A DNA stretch of 32,700 nt from Hylemonella gracilis. Lineage in GTDB: Bacteria > Pseudomonadota > Gammaproteobacteria > Burkholderiales > Burkholderiaceae_C. Each line of letters begins with the position of its first letter. Within the stretch, counting starts at the first letter, position 1. Below, piece after piece: positions 1 through 8,261 of this stretch. The DNA lies in assembly GCA_945862005.1 (NCBI GenBank), contig CAMAWQ010000009.1, forward strand, positions 1 through 32,700. The letters run 5' to 3'. Below the pieces are notes generated by a model. That model saw only the letters and a list, made by a program, of their open reading frames with translations. It had not been told where the DNA came from and did no database searches. The translations under genes and the position numbers were made by a program.

Positions 1-377
1 AGTCCATTGATGACCGGCACCCTTGAAAACTCTGCAAAACGTTCAATTTTGGTTTGCTCGTAGGTGCGAATCATCACCAAGTCCACCATGCGGCTGATGA
101 CGCGGGCGGTGTCCTCAATGGGCTCGGCCCGGCCCAATTGGCTGTCTCCGGTGGTCAAGTTGACCACGCTGCCACCCATTTGGTACATGCCGGCTTCAAA
201 GCTCACCCGGGTTCGGGTGGAGGCTTTTTCAAAAATCATGGCCAGCGTGCGGTCTACCAAGGGCTGGTGTTGGTCGTAAGCCTTGAACTTCTTTTTGATC
301 AGGGCGGTGCGTTCAAACAGGTAGTCGTACTCGTCCGCCGAAAAATCAGAAAACTTTAAGTAATGTGGAATGCTCAT
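1..377 (-). CDS. argF: Ornithine carbamoyltransferase, N-terminal part (3' end outside window)
   Basis: Cytoplasmic enzyme of arginine synthesis that joins carbamoyl phosphate to ornithine to give citrulline. The visible 125 residues are the N-terminal carbamoyl-phosphate domain. The signature STRTR lies at residues 53-57, followed by SFEAGMYQMGG, and a conserved block around residues 92-104 (VISRMVDLVMIRT). The gene reads leftward and is cut by the window edge, so roughly the last 180 residues of a normal ArgF (about 305) are missing. Its ATG at 377 overlaps the argD stop codon by four bases (ATGA), which implies translational coupling. Sequence and position next to argD both support the call. 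Confidence 0.95.
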   Translation of the reverse strand, partial: MSIPHYLKFSDFSADEYDYLFERTALIKKKFKAYDQHQPLVDRTLAMIFEKASTRTRVSFEAGMYQMGGSVVNLTTGDSQLGRAEPIEDTARVISRMVDLVMIRTYEQTKIERFAEFSRVPVING

Positions 378-1579
378 GACGCCAAAAACTCTCGAACCAA
401 GGGCACTAAGCGGCTCATCACTTCATCGGCTTCTTGCTTAGTGATGATCAAGGGAGGCACCAAACGAATCACGCTGTCAGCCGTCACGCTCAACAGCAAA
501 CCGGCTTGGGCTGCGCGTTCTGTCAAGACGCTGCAGGGCTTCTCAAGCTCCACACCAATCATCAAGCCTTGACCACGCACTTCTTTCACACCTGCCAAAT
601 GCCCTAGTTGTGTTTGAAGCGCCTGCTTTAAATAAGCGCCGACCTCTGTTGCGTTGAGCAGCAAGCCGTCTTCTTCCATGATGCGAATGGTTTCAATACC
701 CGCGCGCATGGCCAAAGGGTTACCACCAAAGGTGGTGCCATGGTTGCCAGGCTGAAAAATATGGGCTGCTTTGGGGCCCGCGACTACCGCGCCTATGGGC
801 ACACCTGAACCCAGGCCCTTGGCCAGCGGCATCACGTCAGGGGTAATTCCTGCCCATTGGTGCGCAAACCATTTGCCTGTGCGGCCCATGCCGCATTGCA
901 CTTCGTCAACCATCATCAGCCAATCACGCTCGTTACAAAGCTGGCGCACGGCTTGAAGGTATTCGGCACGCATCGGGTTGATGCCGCCTTCCCCCTGAAT
1001 AGTTTCTAAAAATACCGCTACGACATTGGGGTTGCCTTCAGTGGCTTGTTTGAGAGCCGCTATGTCGTTAACGGGCACCCGAATAAAACCATCCACCAGC
1101 GGCTCAAACCCTTTTTGAATTTTGGTGTTGCCGGTGGCGCTTAAGGTGGCAATAGACCGACCATGGAAGGCGCGCTCATACACCACGATTTCAGGGCGAT
1201 CAATGCCCTTGTCGTGGCCAAATTTGCGGGCCAGCTTTAAGGCGGCCTCGTTAGCTTCTAAGCCAGAGGAGCAAAAAAACACGTTGGTCATGCCTGACAA
1301 AGCCACCAACTTGGCGGCCAGTTGTTCTTGTCCAGGCACGTGGTAATAGTTGCAGCAGTGGATCAACTTGGCCACTTGGTCTTGCAAAGCGGGCACCAAT
1401 TTGGGGTGGTTGTGGCCCAAGGTGTTCACGGCAATCCCGGCCAGCGCGTCTAAATACACCTTGCCTTGTGTGTCCCACACCCGCAAACCTTGACCGTGTG
1501 ACATGGCTATGGGCAAGCGCCCATAGGTATTCATCACATGGGGGGACTGAACTGTGCTGGCACTGCTGGGGGCGCTCAT
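374..1579 (-). CDS. argD: Acetylornithine aminotransferase
   Basis: PLP-dependent class III aminotransferase that makes N-acetylornithine in the arginine pathway; it may also act on succinyldiaminopimelate in lysine synthesis, as some family members do. Counting from ATG 1585, the PLP lysine is K256 in LAKGLGSGVPIGA, the aspartate contacting the cofactor is D227 in VDEVQCGMGRTG, and SSGLEANEAALK at 106-117 is the phosphate-binding region. Length near 400 residues is normal. I prefer ATG 1579 over the longer start at 1585, because GAGGAG (1592-1587) is 7 bases from 1579 but only 1 base from 1585. It is first in an argD-argF unit and diverges from the DUF3579 gene. Confidence 0.94.
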   Translation of the reverse strand: MSAPSSASTVQSPHVMNTYGRLPIAMSHGQGLRVWDTQGKVYLDALAGIAVNTLGHNHPKLVPALQDQVAKLIHCCNYYHVPGQEQLAAKLVALSGMTNVFFCSSGLEANEAALKLARKFGHDKGIDRPEIVVYERAFHGRSIATLSATGNTKIQKGFEPLVDGFIRVPVNDIAALKQATEGNPNVVAVFLETIQGEGGINPMRAEYLQAVRQLCNERDWLMMVDEVQCGMGRTGKWFAHQWAGITPDVMPLAKGLGSGVPIGAVVAGPKAAHIFQPGNHGTTFGGNPLAMRAGIETIRIMEEDGLLLNATEVGAYLKQALQTQLGHLAGVKEVRGQGLMIGVELEKPCSVLTERAAQAGLLLSVTADSVIRLVPPLIITKQEADEVMSRLVPLVREFLAS

Positions 1580-1623
1580 GGTCATACTCCTCGGTGGAAA
1601 GCAGGGATTCTAGACGCCCACTT

Positions 1624-1652
1624 TTGCCGATGCTGCACCTGCACAATATAGA
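1624..1652 (+). promoter_or_regulatory. Candidate sigma-70 promoter for the DUF3579 gene
   Basis: TTGCCG (1624-1629) and TATAGA (1647-1652) are separated by exactly 17 bases, and the predicted start lies about 35 bases before the ATG at 1695. Each hexamer matches consensus at four of six positions, so this is a modest inference. It sits in the argD/DUF3579 divergent spacer. Confidence 0.35.
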
Positions 1653-1694
1653 ATCAATTCACCCACTCTTGACTGGTACAACCCGTCTTCCCCC

Positions 1695-2000
1695 ATGCGC
1701 CCCTATTCAGACAAAGAAGTGTTCATCATGGGCATCACCCAGGGAGGCAAGCCTTTTCGCCCCAGCGATTGGGCCGAGCGTTTGGCCGGCGTGATGAGTC
1801 AGTTTCGTCCAGGTGGTGTGCAGCCTGGCAGTCATTTGGGCTATTCGCCTTGGTGCGTACCCACCACCATCGAGGGTGTGAAGTGCGTGGTGGTGCATCG
1901 CGATTTGGAAGAATCCGAGCCCATGGCTTGGGCTTTCTGCATGAACTTCGCTAAAGACAACGGCCTGAAAGTTCAAGAAGCTTTTCAGCCGAATTCTTAA
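1695..2000 (+). CDS. DUF3579 domain-containing protein
   Basis: Small cytoplasmic protein of 101 residues with no known biochemical role. It matches my recollection of the DUF3579 family of betaproteobacteria: an N-terminal KEVFIMGIT strand, the conserved FRPSDWAERLAGVMSQFRPGG segment at about residues 21-41, then GYSPWCVPTTIEGVKCVVV and a final EPMAWAFCMNFAKDNGLKV segment. The start at 1695 is preferred over ATG 1728 because the family begins with the KEVFI strand upstream of GIT; there is no strong Shine-Dalgarno. The gene stands alone between argD (divergent) and a strong terminator. Placement beside arginine genes is common in Burkholderiales but does not show function. Confidence 0.85.
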   Translation: MRPYSDKEVFIMGITQGGKPFRPSDWAERLAGVMSQFRPGGVQPGSHLGYSPWCVPTTIEGVKCVVVHRDLEESEPMAWAFCMNFAKDNGLKVQEAFQPNS

Positions 2001-2019
2001 ACCACACTCAAGCCTTAAT

Positions 2020-2053
2020 AAACAAAAAGCCGTCTTGCGACGGCTTTTTGTTT
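2020..2053 (+). terminator. Rho-independent terminator after the DUF3579 gene
   Basis: A perfect 15-bp inverted repeat: 2020-2034 pairs with 2039-2053 around the loop TTGC. The core AAAAAGCCGTC/GACGGCTTTTT carries a T run on the plus strand and a matching one on the minus strand, so it could work bidirectionally and also stop rpsT transcription. Confidence 0.93.
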
Positions 2054-2082
2054 TCTGCTGACAGCGCACCCGTATCAAACGG

Positions 2083-2100
2083 CAGACCCCGAGGGGTCTG
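2083..2100 (-). terminator. Short GC-rich hairpin downstream of rpsT
   Basis: CAGACCCC (2083-2090) and GGGGTCTG (2093-2100) form a perfect 8-bp palindrome with a 2-base centre, 17 bases after the rpsT stop. On the minus strand it has no T run directly after it, so it may stabilise the 3' end of the transcript or act with the stronger terminator at 2020-2053 rather than terminate alone. Confidence 0.45.
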
Positions 2101-2116
2101 GGCTAAAGGCCTGCTG

Positions 2117-2416
2117 TTAAGCAGCCAGGGCCAAGGTTTTCACCTTGGCTGACAGGCGGCTCTTATCGCGAGCTGCCTTGTTTTTATGAAAAATGCCCTT
2201 GTCGGCCACGGTGTCCACCACGGCTTGCATCTTGGCAAAAAGTTCTGTTGCTTTGGTTTTGTCGCCAGCTAAAACGGCTTTTTCGACGTTTTTAACTGCG
2301 GTTCGGTACTTGGAGCGCAGAGATGTATTGGCTGCGTTAAGTTTGATGTCCTGACGTGCGCGTTTGCGACCCGAGGCCAGGCGCGGGTTTTTTTTCTTGG
2401 GCTTTCCAGATGCCAT
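2117..2416 (-). CDS. rpsT: 30S ribosomal protein S20
   Basis: Primary 16S rRNA-binding protein of the small subunit, 99 residues and strongly basic. The N-terminus [21 protein letters not shown], the [16 protein letters not shown] helix and the late [18 protein letters not shown] segment are typical of S20. It is slightly longer than the E. coli form, as is usual in Burkholderiales. The start ATG at 2416 follows AAGGAA in the message (revcomp of TTCCTT, 2424-2429). It is monocistronic, divergent from murJ, and has an extended -10 promoter candidate at 2462-2470. Confidence 0.97.
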   Translation of the reverse strand: MASGKPKKKNPRLASGRKRARQDIKLNAANTSLRSKYRTAVKNVEKAVLAGDKTKATELFAKMQAVVDTVADKGIFHKNKAARDKSRLSAKVKTLALAA

Positions 2417-2461
2417 GAAGTAAGTTCCTTGTGTCTGTGGATGATGTCAGCAGAACAGAGT

Positions 2462-2470
2462 ATTCTAGCA
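2462..2470 (-). promoter_or_regulatory. Extended -10 promoter candidate for rpsT
   Basis: On the minus strand the sequence reads TGCTAGAAT, an extended -10 element (TGn plus TAGAAT), about 45 bases before the rpsT ATG. The -35 region is poor, as is common with extended -10 promoters. It lies within the upstream region of murJ. Inference from motif and position only. Confidence 0.45.
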
Positions 2471-2487
2471 GCAGCTACACTGCAGTG

Positions 2488-4053
2488 GTGAATCTCTTCA
2501 AAGCCGCATCCACTGTTTCTTTGCTCACGCTGGCTTCTCGCATCACTGGGCTTGTGCGTGAGTTGCTCATGGCCGCTACCTTTGGCGCCAACGCCCTGAC
2601 CGATGCCTTTAATGTGGCGTTTCGCATTCCCAACTTGTTTCGCAGGCTGTTTGCCGAAGGCGCGTTCAGCCAGGCGTTTGTACCGGTGCTGGCTGCATCT
2701 AGGGCGCAGCAGGGAGATGCAGCCACCCACATCCTCATTGATCACGTGGCCACGGTGCTGTTTTGGTGCTTGATGGGCGTGAGCGCATTCGGTGTGGTGG
2801 CCGCTCCAATTTGGGTGTATTTCATGGCCAGTGGCTTACAGCAAACCCCTGACGGCTTTGAAGCCGCTGTGGTGATGACGCGTTGGATGTTCCCTTACAT
2901 TGCCTTTATGTCGTTGGTGGCCTTAGCCTCGGGCATTCTTAATACTTGGAAGCAGTTTGCGGTTCCTGCGGCCACCCCTGTTTTGCTCAATGTGGCCATG
3001 ATCATGGCCGCCTATTGGGGTGCTCCTTGGTTTGCGGAACTGGGCATTGAACCTATTTATGCAATGGCCGCGGGGGTGATGTTGGGGGGCGTGATGCAAC
3101 TGGGTATTCAAATACCTGTTTTAGCTCGCCTGAATTTGCTGCCTTCTATTGGGCTCAGCTTTCAAGACGTGCGTGCTTCTATGGCCGATGCGGGTACACG
3201 CCGTGTGCTCAAGCTCATGGGCCCCGCACTTTTGGGGGTGAGCGTGGCGCAAATCTCCTTACTGATCAACACCCAAATTGCCTCGCACTTGGTGCCCGGC
3301 AGTGTGAGCTGGCTCAGTTATGCCGACCGGCTTATGGAATTTCCGGTGGCCATGCTGGGGGTGGCGTTGGGCGTGGTGCTGATGCCCCAGCTGGCTGCTG
3401 CCAAAGCCAGCGAAGACGCCGCTCACTACTCTGCCATGCTGGACTGGGGCTTGCGGCTTGTGGTGCTGCTGGCGGTGCCCAGCGCCTTGGCTTTGTTGTT
3501 GTGCGCACAACCGCTGGTGGCCACGCTTTACCACTATGGCGCATTCAGCGCGCGCGATGTGCAACAAACCTCTTGGGCGCTTATGGGTTGGGGGGCGGGT
3601 TTGGTGGGGGTGGTGGCCGTGAAGGTGCTGGCTCCAGGCTACTACGCCAGCCAAGACATTCGCACACCCGTGCGTATTGCGGTGGTGGTGTTGGTGCTCA
3701 CGCAGCTGCTCAATCTGGTGATGGTGCCTTGGCTGGCCCATGCGGGCTTGTCGCTTTCTATTGGTTTAGGGGCGCTCATCAACGCCTTGTGGTTGCTCGT
3801 GGGCTTGCTGCGCAAAGGCAGCTACCAACCCTCGCAAGGTTGGGTACGTTTTGGTTTTCAGGTAGCGGGTGCTGCCGCATTGATGGCTGCATTTTTGTTT
3901 TGGGCCAATCAGGCGGTGGATTGGGTAGCCTTAAGGGCACAACCTTGGTGGCGTATCGGGGCTTTGGGCAGCATGGTGCTATGTGCGGCCACCATTTATC
4001 TGGTCAGCGCCAGATGTTTGGGTTTGCGTTGGTGGGACTTCATCAAAAAATGA
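2488..4053 (+). CDS. murJ: Lipid II flippase MurJ (MOP/MviN family)
   Basis: Inner-membrane flippase that moves lipid-linked peptidoglycan precursor to the periplasm. The N-terminal block NLFKAASTVSLLTLASRITG, then VRELLMAATFGA, TDAFNVAFRIPNLFRRLFAEGAFSQAF is diagnostic of MurJ, and hydrophobic segments recur to the end as expected for 14 membrane helices; the later SWLSYADRLMEFPVAMLGVALG is also conserved. The reading frame is open from GTG 2431, but family homology begins at the NLFKAAS motif, so I choose GTG 2488, giving 521 residues, the usual length. No strong Shine-Dalgarno is visible. Its stop TGA overlaps the ATG of the next gene as ATGA, implying coupling. Confidence 0.93.
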   Translation: MNLFKAASTVSLLTLASRITGLVRELLMAATFGANALTDAFNVAFRIPNLFRRLFAEGAFSQAFVPVLAASRAQQGDAATHILIDHVATVLFWCLMGVSAFGVVAAPIWVYFMASGLQQTPDGFEAAVVMTRWMFPYIAFMSLVALASGILNTWKQFAVPAATPVLLNVAMIMAAYWGAPWFAELGIEPIYAMAAGVMLGGVMQLGIQIPVLARLNLLPSIGLSFQDVRASMADAGTRRVLKLMGPALLGVSVAQISLLINTQIASHLVPGSVSWLSYADRLMEFPVAMLGVALGVVLMPQLAAAKASEDAAHYSAMLDWGLRLVVLLAVPSALALLLCAQPLVATLYHYGAFSARDVQQTSWALMGWGAGLVGVVAVKVLAPGYYASQDIRTPVRIAVVVLVLTQLLNLVMVPWLAHAGLSLSIGLGALINALWLLVGLLRKGSYQPSQGWVRFGFQVAGAAALMAAFLFWANQAVDWVALRAQPWWRIGALGSMVLCAATIYLVSARCLGLRWWDFIKK

Positions 4054-4730
4054 GATTTCAAGTTCCTACCCATTTGGAGTACTTCAAGTCTTTGGTTCAA
4101 GGGGATGACGGCTTTCCTTTGCTGGAGGCGGCTGTATGTCTGGCCCAAGATGCCCACCCAGAGATGGACGTGCAAGATGTTTTGGCGCAAATGGACGTGC
4201 TGCTGGAACGTATCAAACGCCGCATGCCTGAAGATGCTTCGGCCATGCACCGTTTGCGCAGCCTCAACCATTACTTTTACGAAGAACTTAAATTTGCTGG
4301 CAACCGAAACGACTTTTACAACCCCAACAACAGTTACCTGCACGAGGTGCTGCGTAAGCGCTTGGGTATTCCGATTTCATTGGCGGTATTGTGGTTGGAA
4401 CTGGCTCAGGGCTTGGGATTAAAAGCCCATGGCGTGAATTTTCCGGGACACTTTTTGGTTAAGGTGTATTTGTCGCAGGGCCAGGTGGTGCTGGACCCGC
4501 TTACCGGTCAGTCATTGAGCCCATCACAACTCATGGAGCAACTCGAGCCCCATTTGCAGCGTATGGGCCTGCAAGGTGAGTTGGAGATGCCGCTGGGCCT
4601 GTACCTTAGAGACGCCGCACCCAGAGCCATCATTGCCCGCATGCTCAACAACTTGCGCGAGATTCACTCCATGCAGGGGCAAGAGTTTGCTCTGACTGAG
4701 GTACAACGGCGGCTGGACATTTTGGGCTGA
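4050..4730 (+). CDS. SirB1 family protein (transglutaminase-like/TPR)
   Basis: Soluble 226-residue protein of the SirB1 family (transglutaminase-like fold followed by a TPR-like tail). Key visible segments are NHYFYEELKFAGNRNDFYNPNNSYL, then RKRLGIPISLAVLWLELAQGLGL, HGVNFPGHFLVKV and LDPLTGQSLS, all characteristic of the family. The biochemical role is not established to my knowledge. The start ATG 4050 overlaps the murJ stop (ATGA), so the two are probably one transcript. The open frame extends far upstream inside murJ, but that part is the +1 shadow of murJ. Converges with the ADH gene at 4754, leaving 23 bases between stops. Confidence 0.88.
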   Translation: MRFQVPTHLEYFKSLVQGDDGFPLLEAAVCLAQDAHPEMDVQDVLAQMDVLLERIKRRMPEDASAMHRLRSLNHYFYEELKFAGNRNDFYNPNNSYLHEVLRKRLGIPISLAVLWLELAQGLGLKAHGVNFPGHFLVKVYLSQGQVVLDPLTGQSLSPSQLMEQLEPHLQRMGLQGELEMPLGLYLRDAAPRAIIARMLNNLREIHSMQGQEFALTEVQRRLDILG

Positions 4731-4753
4731 GTTGAGTCAGCGGTTACCTTGGT

Positions 4754-5869
4754 TTATTGAGCCAACTGCCAAGGGTCTACAGAGCAATGCATGGCGCTCG
4801 GATCGCCTTCGCGTCCCACGGTGAGCAGTGCCTCTCGAACGGAATTCAGTCCAAAACTGTGGGTGCACATTTTGTGAAATGGATATTTCCCTGAGGCAAT
4901 CAGTTGAATGCCAAGCTCTACGGCTTGGTGGCTGTGACCGCGAACGCCTTTTACGGTCAGGCATCTTTTAAAGAGAAAGTCGCTGTCAAACTGGGGTATA
5001 GGCTTTCCCTTGCGTCCACAAATCAAAAACCGTCCCCCTTTGCGAGCCAAATGCAAGCCCGAAATAAGGGAGTCCGGCCCACCTGAAGAGCAGTCAATCA
5101 CCAAGTCGGCCATCAGGCCCGCGGTGAGGTCGGCCACGGACTCTAACAAGTCTTCGCGCTCGATATTGATGACATGGTGCGCCCCCATTTCTTTTGCCAA
5201 GGCCAGCCGGTGCGAGTCCACTTCTAAGCCGGAGACGATGATGCAACTGGCGCCAGCTTCCCGTGCCGCACACACGCAGGCCAGACCTTGCTGTCCTGGC
5301 CCTTGAATCACCACGGCAGAACCTAAGGTGACACCCCCTTGGAATACCGCCCACTCCACACCATTACCTAAGGGCAAAGCCAGCGTGGCTTGGTCGGCAG
5401 GAATGCCAGAGGGCACTTTATGAAACACCGTATTGGGGTGCAGATACTGCTCTTGAGAAAAACCTCCCCACAGACTCGGTTGCACGCTGATCGGGGTAGA
5501 GCCATACCGAATGCCCGAGCCCACCAGCGTGTCGGTGGCGTCACACAACCGGTAATCTCCCGTGCGGCAATAGTGGCAATGCCCACAAGGCAAGTACTCT
5601 TCTAAGGCCACACGGTCTCCCTCTTTCACGCCCCAGCGCTTGGCCGCCGACGCACCCAAGCCTGTGACGTATCCCACGGTTTCATGCCCAAGAACAAGCG
5701 GTCCTTTGCTGGCGGGGTAGTTCAAGAAATAAGGCCAATCGCTACCACAAACCCCAGTTTTTTCAACTTTAAGGATTCCGGTATCGGCTTGAATTTCCGG
5801 ACGGTCAAACTCGCGCAGCTCAACTTGTTTTTGAGTCAGCGCCACCGCTGCAATAATGGTGTTGGACAT
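4754..5869 (-). CDS. Zinc-dependent alcohol dehydrogenase (MDR superfamily)
   Basis: NAD(P)-dependent medium-chain dehydrogenase, 371 residues. Catalytic zinc ligands are C41 (GVCGSD) and H62-E63 (LGHETVG). The structural zinc lobe has C95, C98, C101 and C109 (CGHCHYCRTGDYRLC). The Rossmann loop GPGQQG lies at 190-195. The spacing fits threonine/sorbitol-type dehydrogenases, but the substrate is not readable from sequence. It is last in a three-gene minus-strand unit, 10 bases after the Rieske oxygenase stop, so a role in oxidising an alcohol or dihydrodiol-like product of that oxygenase is an inference. No truncation is seen. Confidence 0.9.
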   Translation of the reverse strand: MSNTIIAAVALTQKQVELREFDRPEIQADTGILKVEKTGVCGSDWPYFLNYPASKGPLVLGHETVGYVTGLGASAAKRWGVKEGDRVALEEYLPCGHCHYCRTGDYRLCDATDTLVGSGIRYGSTPISVQPSLWGGFSQEQYLHPNTVFHKVPSGIPADQATLALPLGNGVEWAVFQGGVTLGSAVVIQGPGQQGLACVCAAREAGASCIIVSGLEVDSHRLALAKEMGAHHVINIEREDLLESVADLTAGLMADLVIDCSSGGPDSLISGLHLARKGGRFLICGRKGKPIPQFDSDFLFKRCLTVKGVRGHSHQAVELGIQLIASGKYPFHKMCTHSFGLNSVREALLTVGREGDPSAMHCSVDPWQLAQ

Positions 5870-5879
5870 CAGTTCAACG

Positions 5880-7160
5880 CTAAATAGACTTGATGGTGGT
5901 TCCTGCCCGTGCTGCCAACTCTGTTTTGAGCTCAGGGTATGAAAGGTTTACCGGCCCCACAAATGATGCAGATCGGACCCGATGCGTTTCCGGATCAAGG
6001 CCTGGAGGGGCTGTGCCTTCGGCCTGATCGGTTGCCGCTTGCATCAAACGGCGGCGTGCTTGGACGATTGCCAAATCGGTGGAAACCAAGCGCTCTTTGG
6101 AGCGATCCACAATGGGCCCCATGCTCTCTTGCAACGAGCCATCCTGCATGGCAATGCCTTTGACGCCACTGAAGTAGCGGCCAGACTTTTGCCCTTCACG
6201 ATCGATAAGGTAGTCGTTTCGTTTGTTGGCAACAGGCGTGAAGGTGCCGGGAATAAGCGCCGCAAATGCCCCATCTTCGTTCTTCATGGCGTGTAATTCG
6301 GCCTCTTCTAGAGGCCGTGTGGGGTGATGCGCCCATGTCCAAACAATGCAGTTCTCGTCATCGATGGGTACCCAGCCGTGACCGCGCAGCGCATTTTCGC
6401 CATAAGGTGGAATGATGGTGTACCAAGGCATGATCCACGGCGTGATCCGCCAGTAGCATTTTTCAGAATCAATGGCTCGCTTCACCGCAATCAGCAAGCC
6501 GCCTTCGGATTGATTGACCTCAAACATAGGCCGCTTGTTGGCGATGTACTTGGCGCCCGAAGTGCCGACATGCAGGGGGTCTGTGGCAAGCTCACCGCTG
6601 TGCAACCAAGAGACATGGCTGGAATCTATACCCCCCTCCATGGCTTGGAGGTAATTGTTTTCTTGAATGCGTTTGCCTACATAACGATGCGCATCGGGAA
6701 CCGTGGCCCACTCGTACTCAGGCAATGGGGGTTGCAAATCGGCAGGACCCATGTAAGTCCAAATCACGCCACCCCGCTCAAAGCAAGGGTAGGCATCCAG
6801 CTTGATTCTTTCGCACAGTTTGCTGGTTTCGGGCTCGGAGGGGATTTCAACGCATTGGCCGGTGACGTCAAACTTCCAGCCGTGGTAAGGACAGCGAATG
6901 CCCCCTTCTTCATTGCGGCCAAACCAAAGCGACACGCGTCGATGTGCACAAAACTCATCCAGCAAACCCACCTTGCCGCTTGAATCCCGAAATGCAATCA
7001 AAGACTCAGACAGCAGCTTGACTCTGACGGGTGGACAGTCTGGGCTGGGCAATTCTTTGGCCAATAACGCCGGAATCCAATAGCGGCGAAAAAGCTTACC
7101 CATAGCGGTGTTGGGCCCAGTTTGGGTCAACACATCATTTTGGCGTCCGACAACACTCAT
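5880..7160 (-). CDS. Rieske non-heme iron aromatic oxygenase, alpha subunit
   Basis: Terminal oxygenase of the Rieske ring-hydroxylating / O-demethylating group, 426 residues. The Rieske cluster ligands are C71, H73, C90 and H93 (CAHRR...CPYHGWKF). The catalytic iron site follows at about D179, H182 and H187 in GGIDSSHVSWLH. The N-terminus (LTQTGPNTAMGKLFRRYWIPAL) and length resemble the phthalate 4,5-dioxygenase oxygenase group, which is single-subunit alpha and needs a separate reductase; none is visible here. A clear Shine-Dalgarno (AAGGA, 7 bases before ATG 7160) overlaps the stop of the upstream Bug gene, showing an operon. Substrate unknown; an aromatic acid or methoxylated aromatic is plausible. 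Confidence 0.93.
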   Translation of the reverse strand: MSVVGRQNDVLTQTGPNTAMGKLFRRYWIPALLAKELPSPDCPPVRVKLLSESLIAFRDSSGKVGLLDEFCAHRRVSLWFGRNEEGGIRCPYHGWKFDVTGQCVEIPSEPETSKLCERIKLDAYPCFERGGVIWTYMGPADLQPPLPEYEWATVPDAHRYVGKRIQENNYLQAMEGGIDSSHVSWLHSGELATDPLHVGTSGAKYIANKRPMFEVNQSEGGLLIAVKRAIDSEKCYWRITPWIMPWYTIIPPYGENALRGHGWVPIDDENCIVWTWAHHPTRPLEEAELHAMKNEDGAFAALIPGTFTPVANKRNDYLIDREGQKSGRYFSGVKGIAMQDGSLQESMGPIVDRSKERLVSTDLAIVQARRRLMQAATDQAEGTAPPGLDPETHRVRSASFVGPVNLSYPELKTELAARAGTTIKSI

Positions 7161-7169
7161 TTCGTTTCC

Positions 7170-8135
7170 TTATTCGGGGGTGATATTGGCTTTTTTCACA
7201 ACCTGCGACCACATTTTGAGATCGCTCGCAACTAAGGCCTCTAGCCGCTCTGGCTTGCCTCCAGCCATGAAAACGCCCATCTTGTCCAAAGCGTCTTTCA
7301 CATCGGGTAAAGCAAACAAACCATTGATTTCTGAATTGATTTTGTTGAGCGTGCTGCTGGGGGTGCCCGCTGGTGCCATCACACCAAACCAAGCGTCACT
7401 GACCACATTGGGAATGCCCGCTTCCGCCATCGTGGGTGTATTGGGTAGGGGCGCCACGCGTTCAGCACTCAGCACCGCCAGTGCACGCATCTTGCCGCTT
7501 TGCACCAAAGGCAGTGCGGTTTGCAACACCACCACACCCGCTTGCACATGCCCTGCGGCCAGATCATTTAATGCGCCTGACATGCTTTTGTAAGGCACGT
7601 GCAGCAGTTTGATGCCAGCCTCTTGCATAAACAATTCCATGGTCAGGTGTTGCACGCCTCCCACTCCGGGAGATGCATAGTTCAAGCTGCCTGACGGTTG
7701 CTTTTTGGCATAGTCCACGAATTCTCGGACGGTTTTGGCTGGTGTGTTGTTGGTTACCACCAGTACCAATGGGCTGGCACCCATCAACACAATGGGCGCA
7801 AAACTTTTAAGAGGGTCGTAGGGTGTTTTAGTACGTAAAGCCGGTAAGGTGCTGAAGGCGGTGGCAGCAAACAAAATCACATGACCGTCAGGGTTGGACT
7901 TGGCAGCAGCTTCAATTCCTATGAGACCGCCAGCACCCACTTTGTTTTCCACCACGATGGGCACATTCCAGCGCTGCCCAAGCTTGGGCCCCAGTAAGCG
8001 AGCCAGCTGATCCCCCGTGGTTCCTGCAGAGGAGGGCACAATGAACTGAACACTCCGGTTAGGAAATTCTTGGGCAAAGCCAGAAACATGAGCCAGTGCA
8101 ACAAACACAAGCGCTACAAGCCGAGTACTTTTCAT
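7170..8135 (-). CDS. Bug family tripartite tricarboxylate transporter substrate-binding protein
   Basis: Periplasmic receptor of the TTT (Tct) uptake family, 321 residues. A signal peptide is visible at residues 1-21 with cleavage near GFA/Q, then the family start FPNRSVQFIVPSSAG, VVENKVGAGGLIG and a C-terminal KMWSQVVKKANI. The usual glycine-rich PFAPGG loop is altered to PSSAGTTGD, hinting at different ligand contacts. It is the first gene of a Bug-Rieske-ADH operon, so its ligand is probably the substrate of that oxygenase or a related acid (inference). No TctA/TctB genes are nearby. No strong ribosome binding site precedes ATG 8135. Confidence 0.93.
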   Translation of the reverse strand: MKSTRLVALVFVALAHVSGFAQEFPNRSVQFIVPSSAGTTGDQLARLLGPKLGQRWNVPIVVENKVGAGGLIGIEAAAKSNPDGHVILFAATAFSTLPALRTKTPYDPLKSFAPIVLMGASPLVLVVTNNTPAKTVREFVDYAKKQPSGSLNYASPGVGGVQHLTMELFMQEAGIKLLHVPYKSMSGALNDLAAGHVQAGVVVLQTALPLVQSGKMRALAVLSAERVAPLPNTPTMAEAGIPNVVSDAWFGVMAPAGTPSSTLNKINSEINGLFALPDVKDALDKMGVFMAGGKPERLEALVASDLKMWSQVVKKANITPE

Positions 8136-8261
8136 AAAGTTTCTGTGGATAAGTCAGTCAAGCCCTAAATTATCGCGTGGCTAGTGTTGGATTTGAATCC
8201 GTAGTTACCCCTTTAATCTCTGGTTGAGGTCTAAACTTCCTACATAACTAAAAGGAGCCTC
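8136..8261. promoter_or_regulatory. Divergent promoter region of the oxygenase island
   Basis: This 126-bp spacer separates the two arms of the catabolic island and must hold promoters for both. It contains an imperfectly centred palindrome GGATT-TG-AATCC (8189-8200) that could be an operator, and a perfect DnaA-box-like nonamer TTATCCACA on the minus strand (8152-8144). The AAAAGGAG at 8250-8257 is the ribosome binding site of the SDR gene. I cannot assign -35/-10 elements with confidence, and no regulator gene lies beside it. Confidence 0.5.

Noticed and set aside
2431-2487. N-terminal extension of MurJ from GTG 2431
   Set aside because: The 19 extra residues are polar, overlap the rpsT promoter region and precede the conserved NLFKAAS start; GTG 2488 gives the usual length.
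3501-4049. Upstream extension of the SirB1 frame
   Set aside because: It is a glycine/alanine-rich shadow of murJ in another frame; SirB1 homology starts at ATG 4050.
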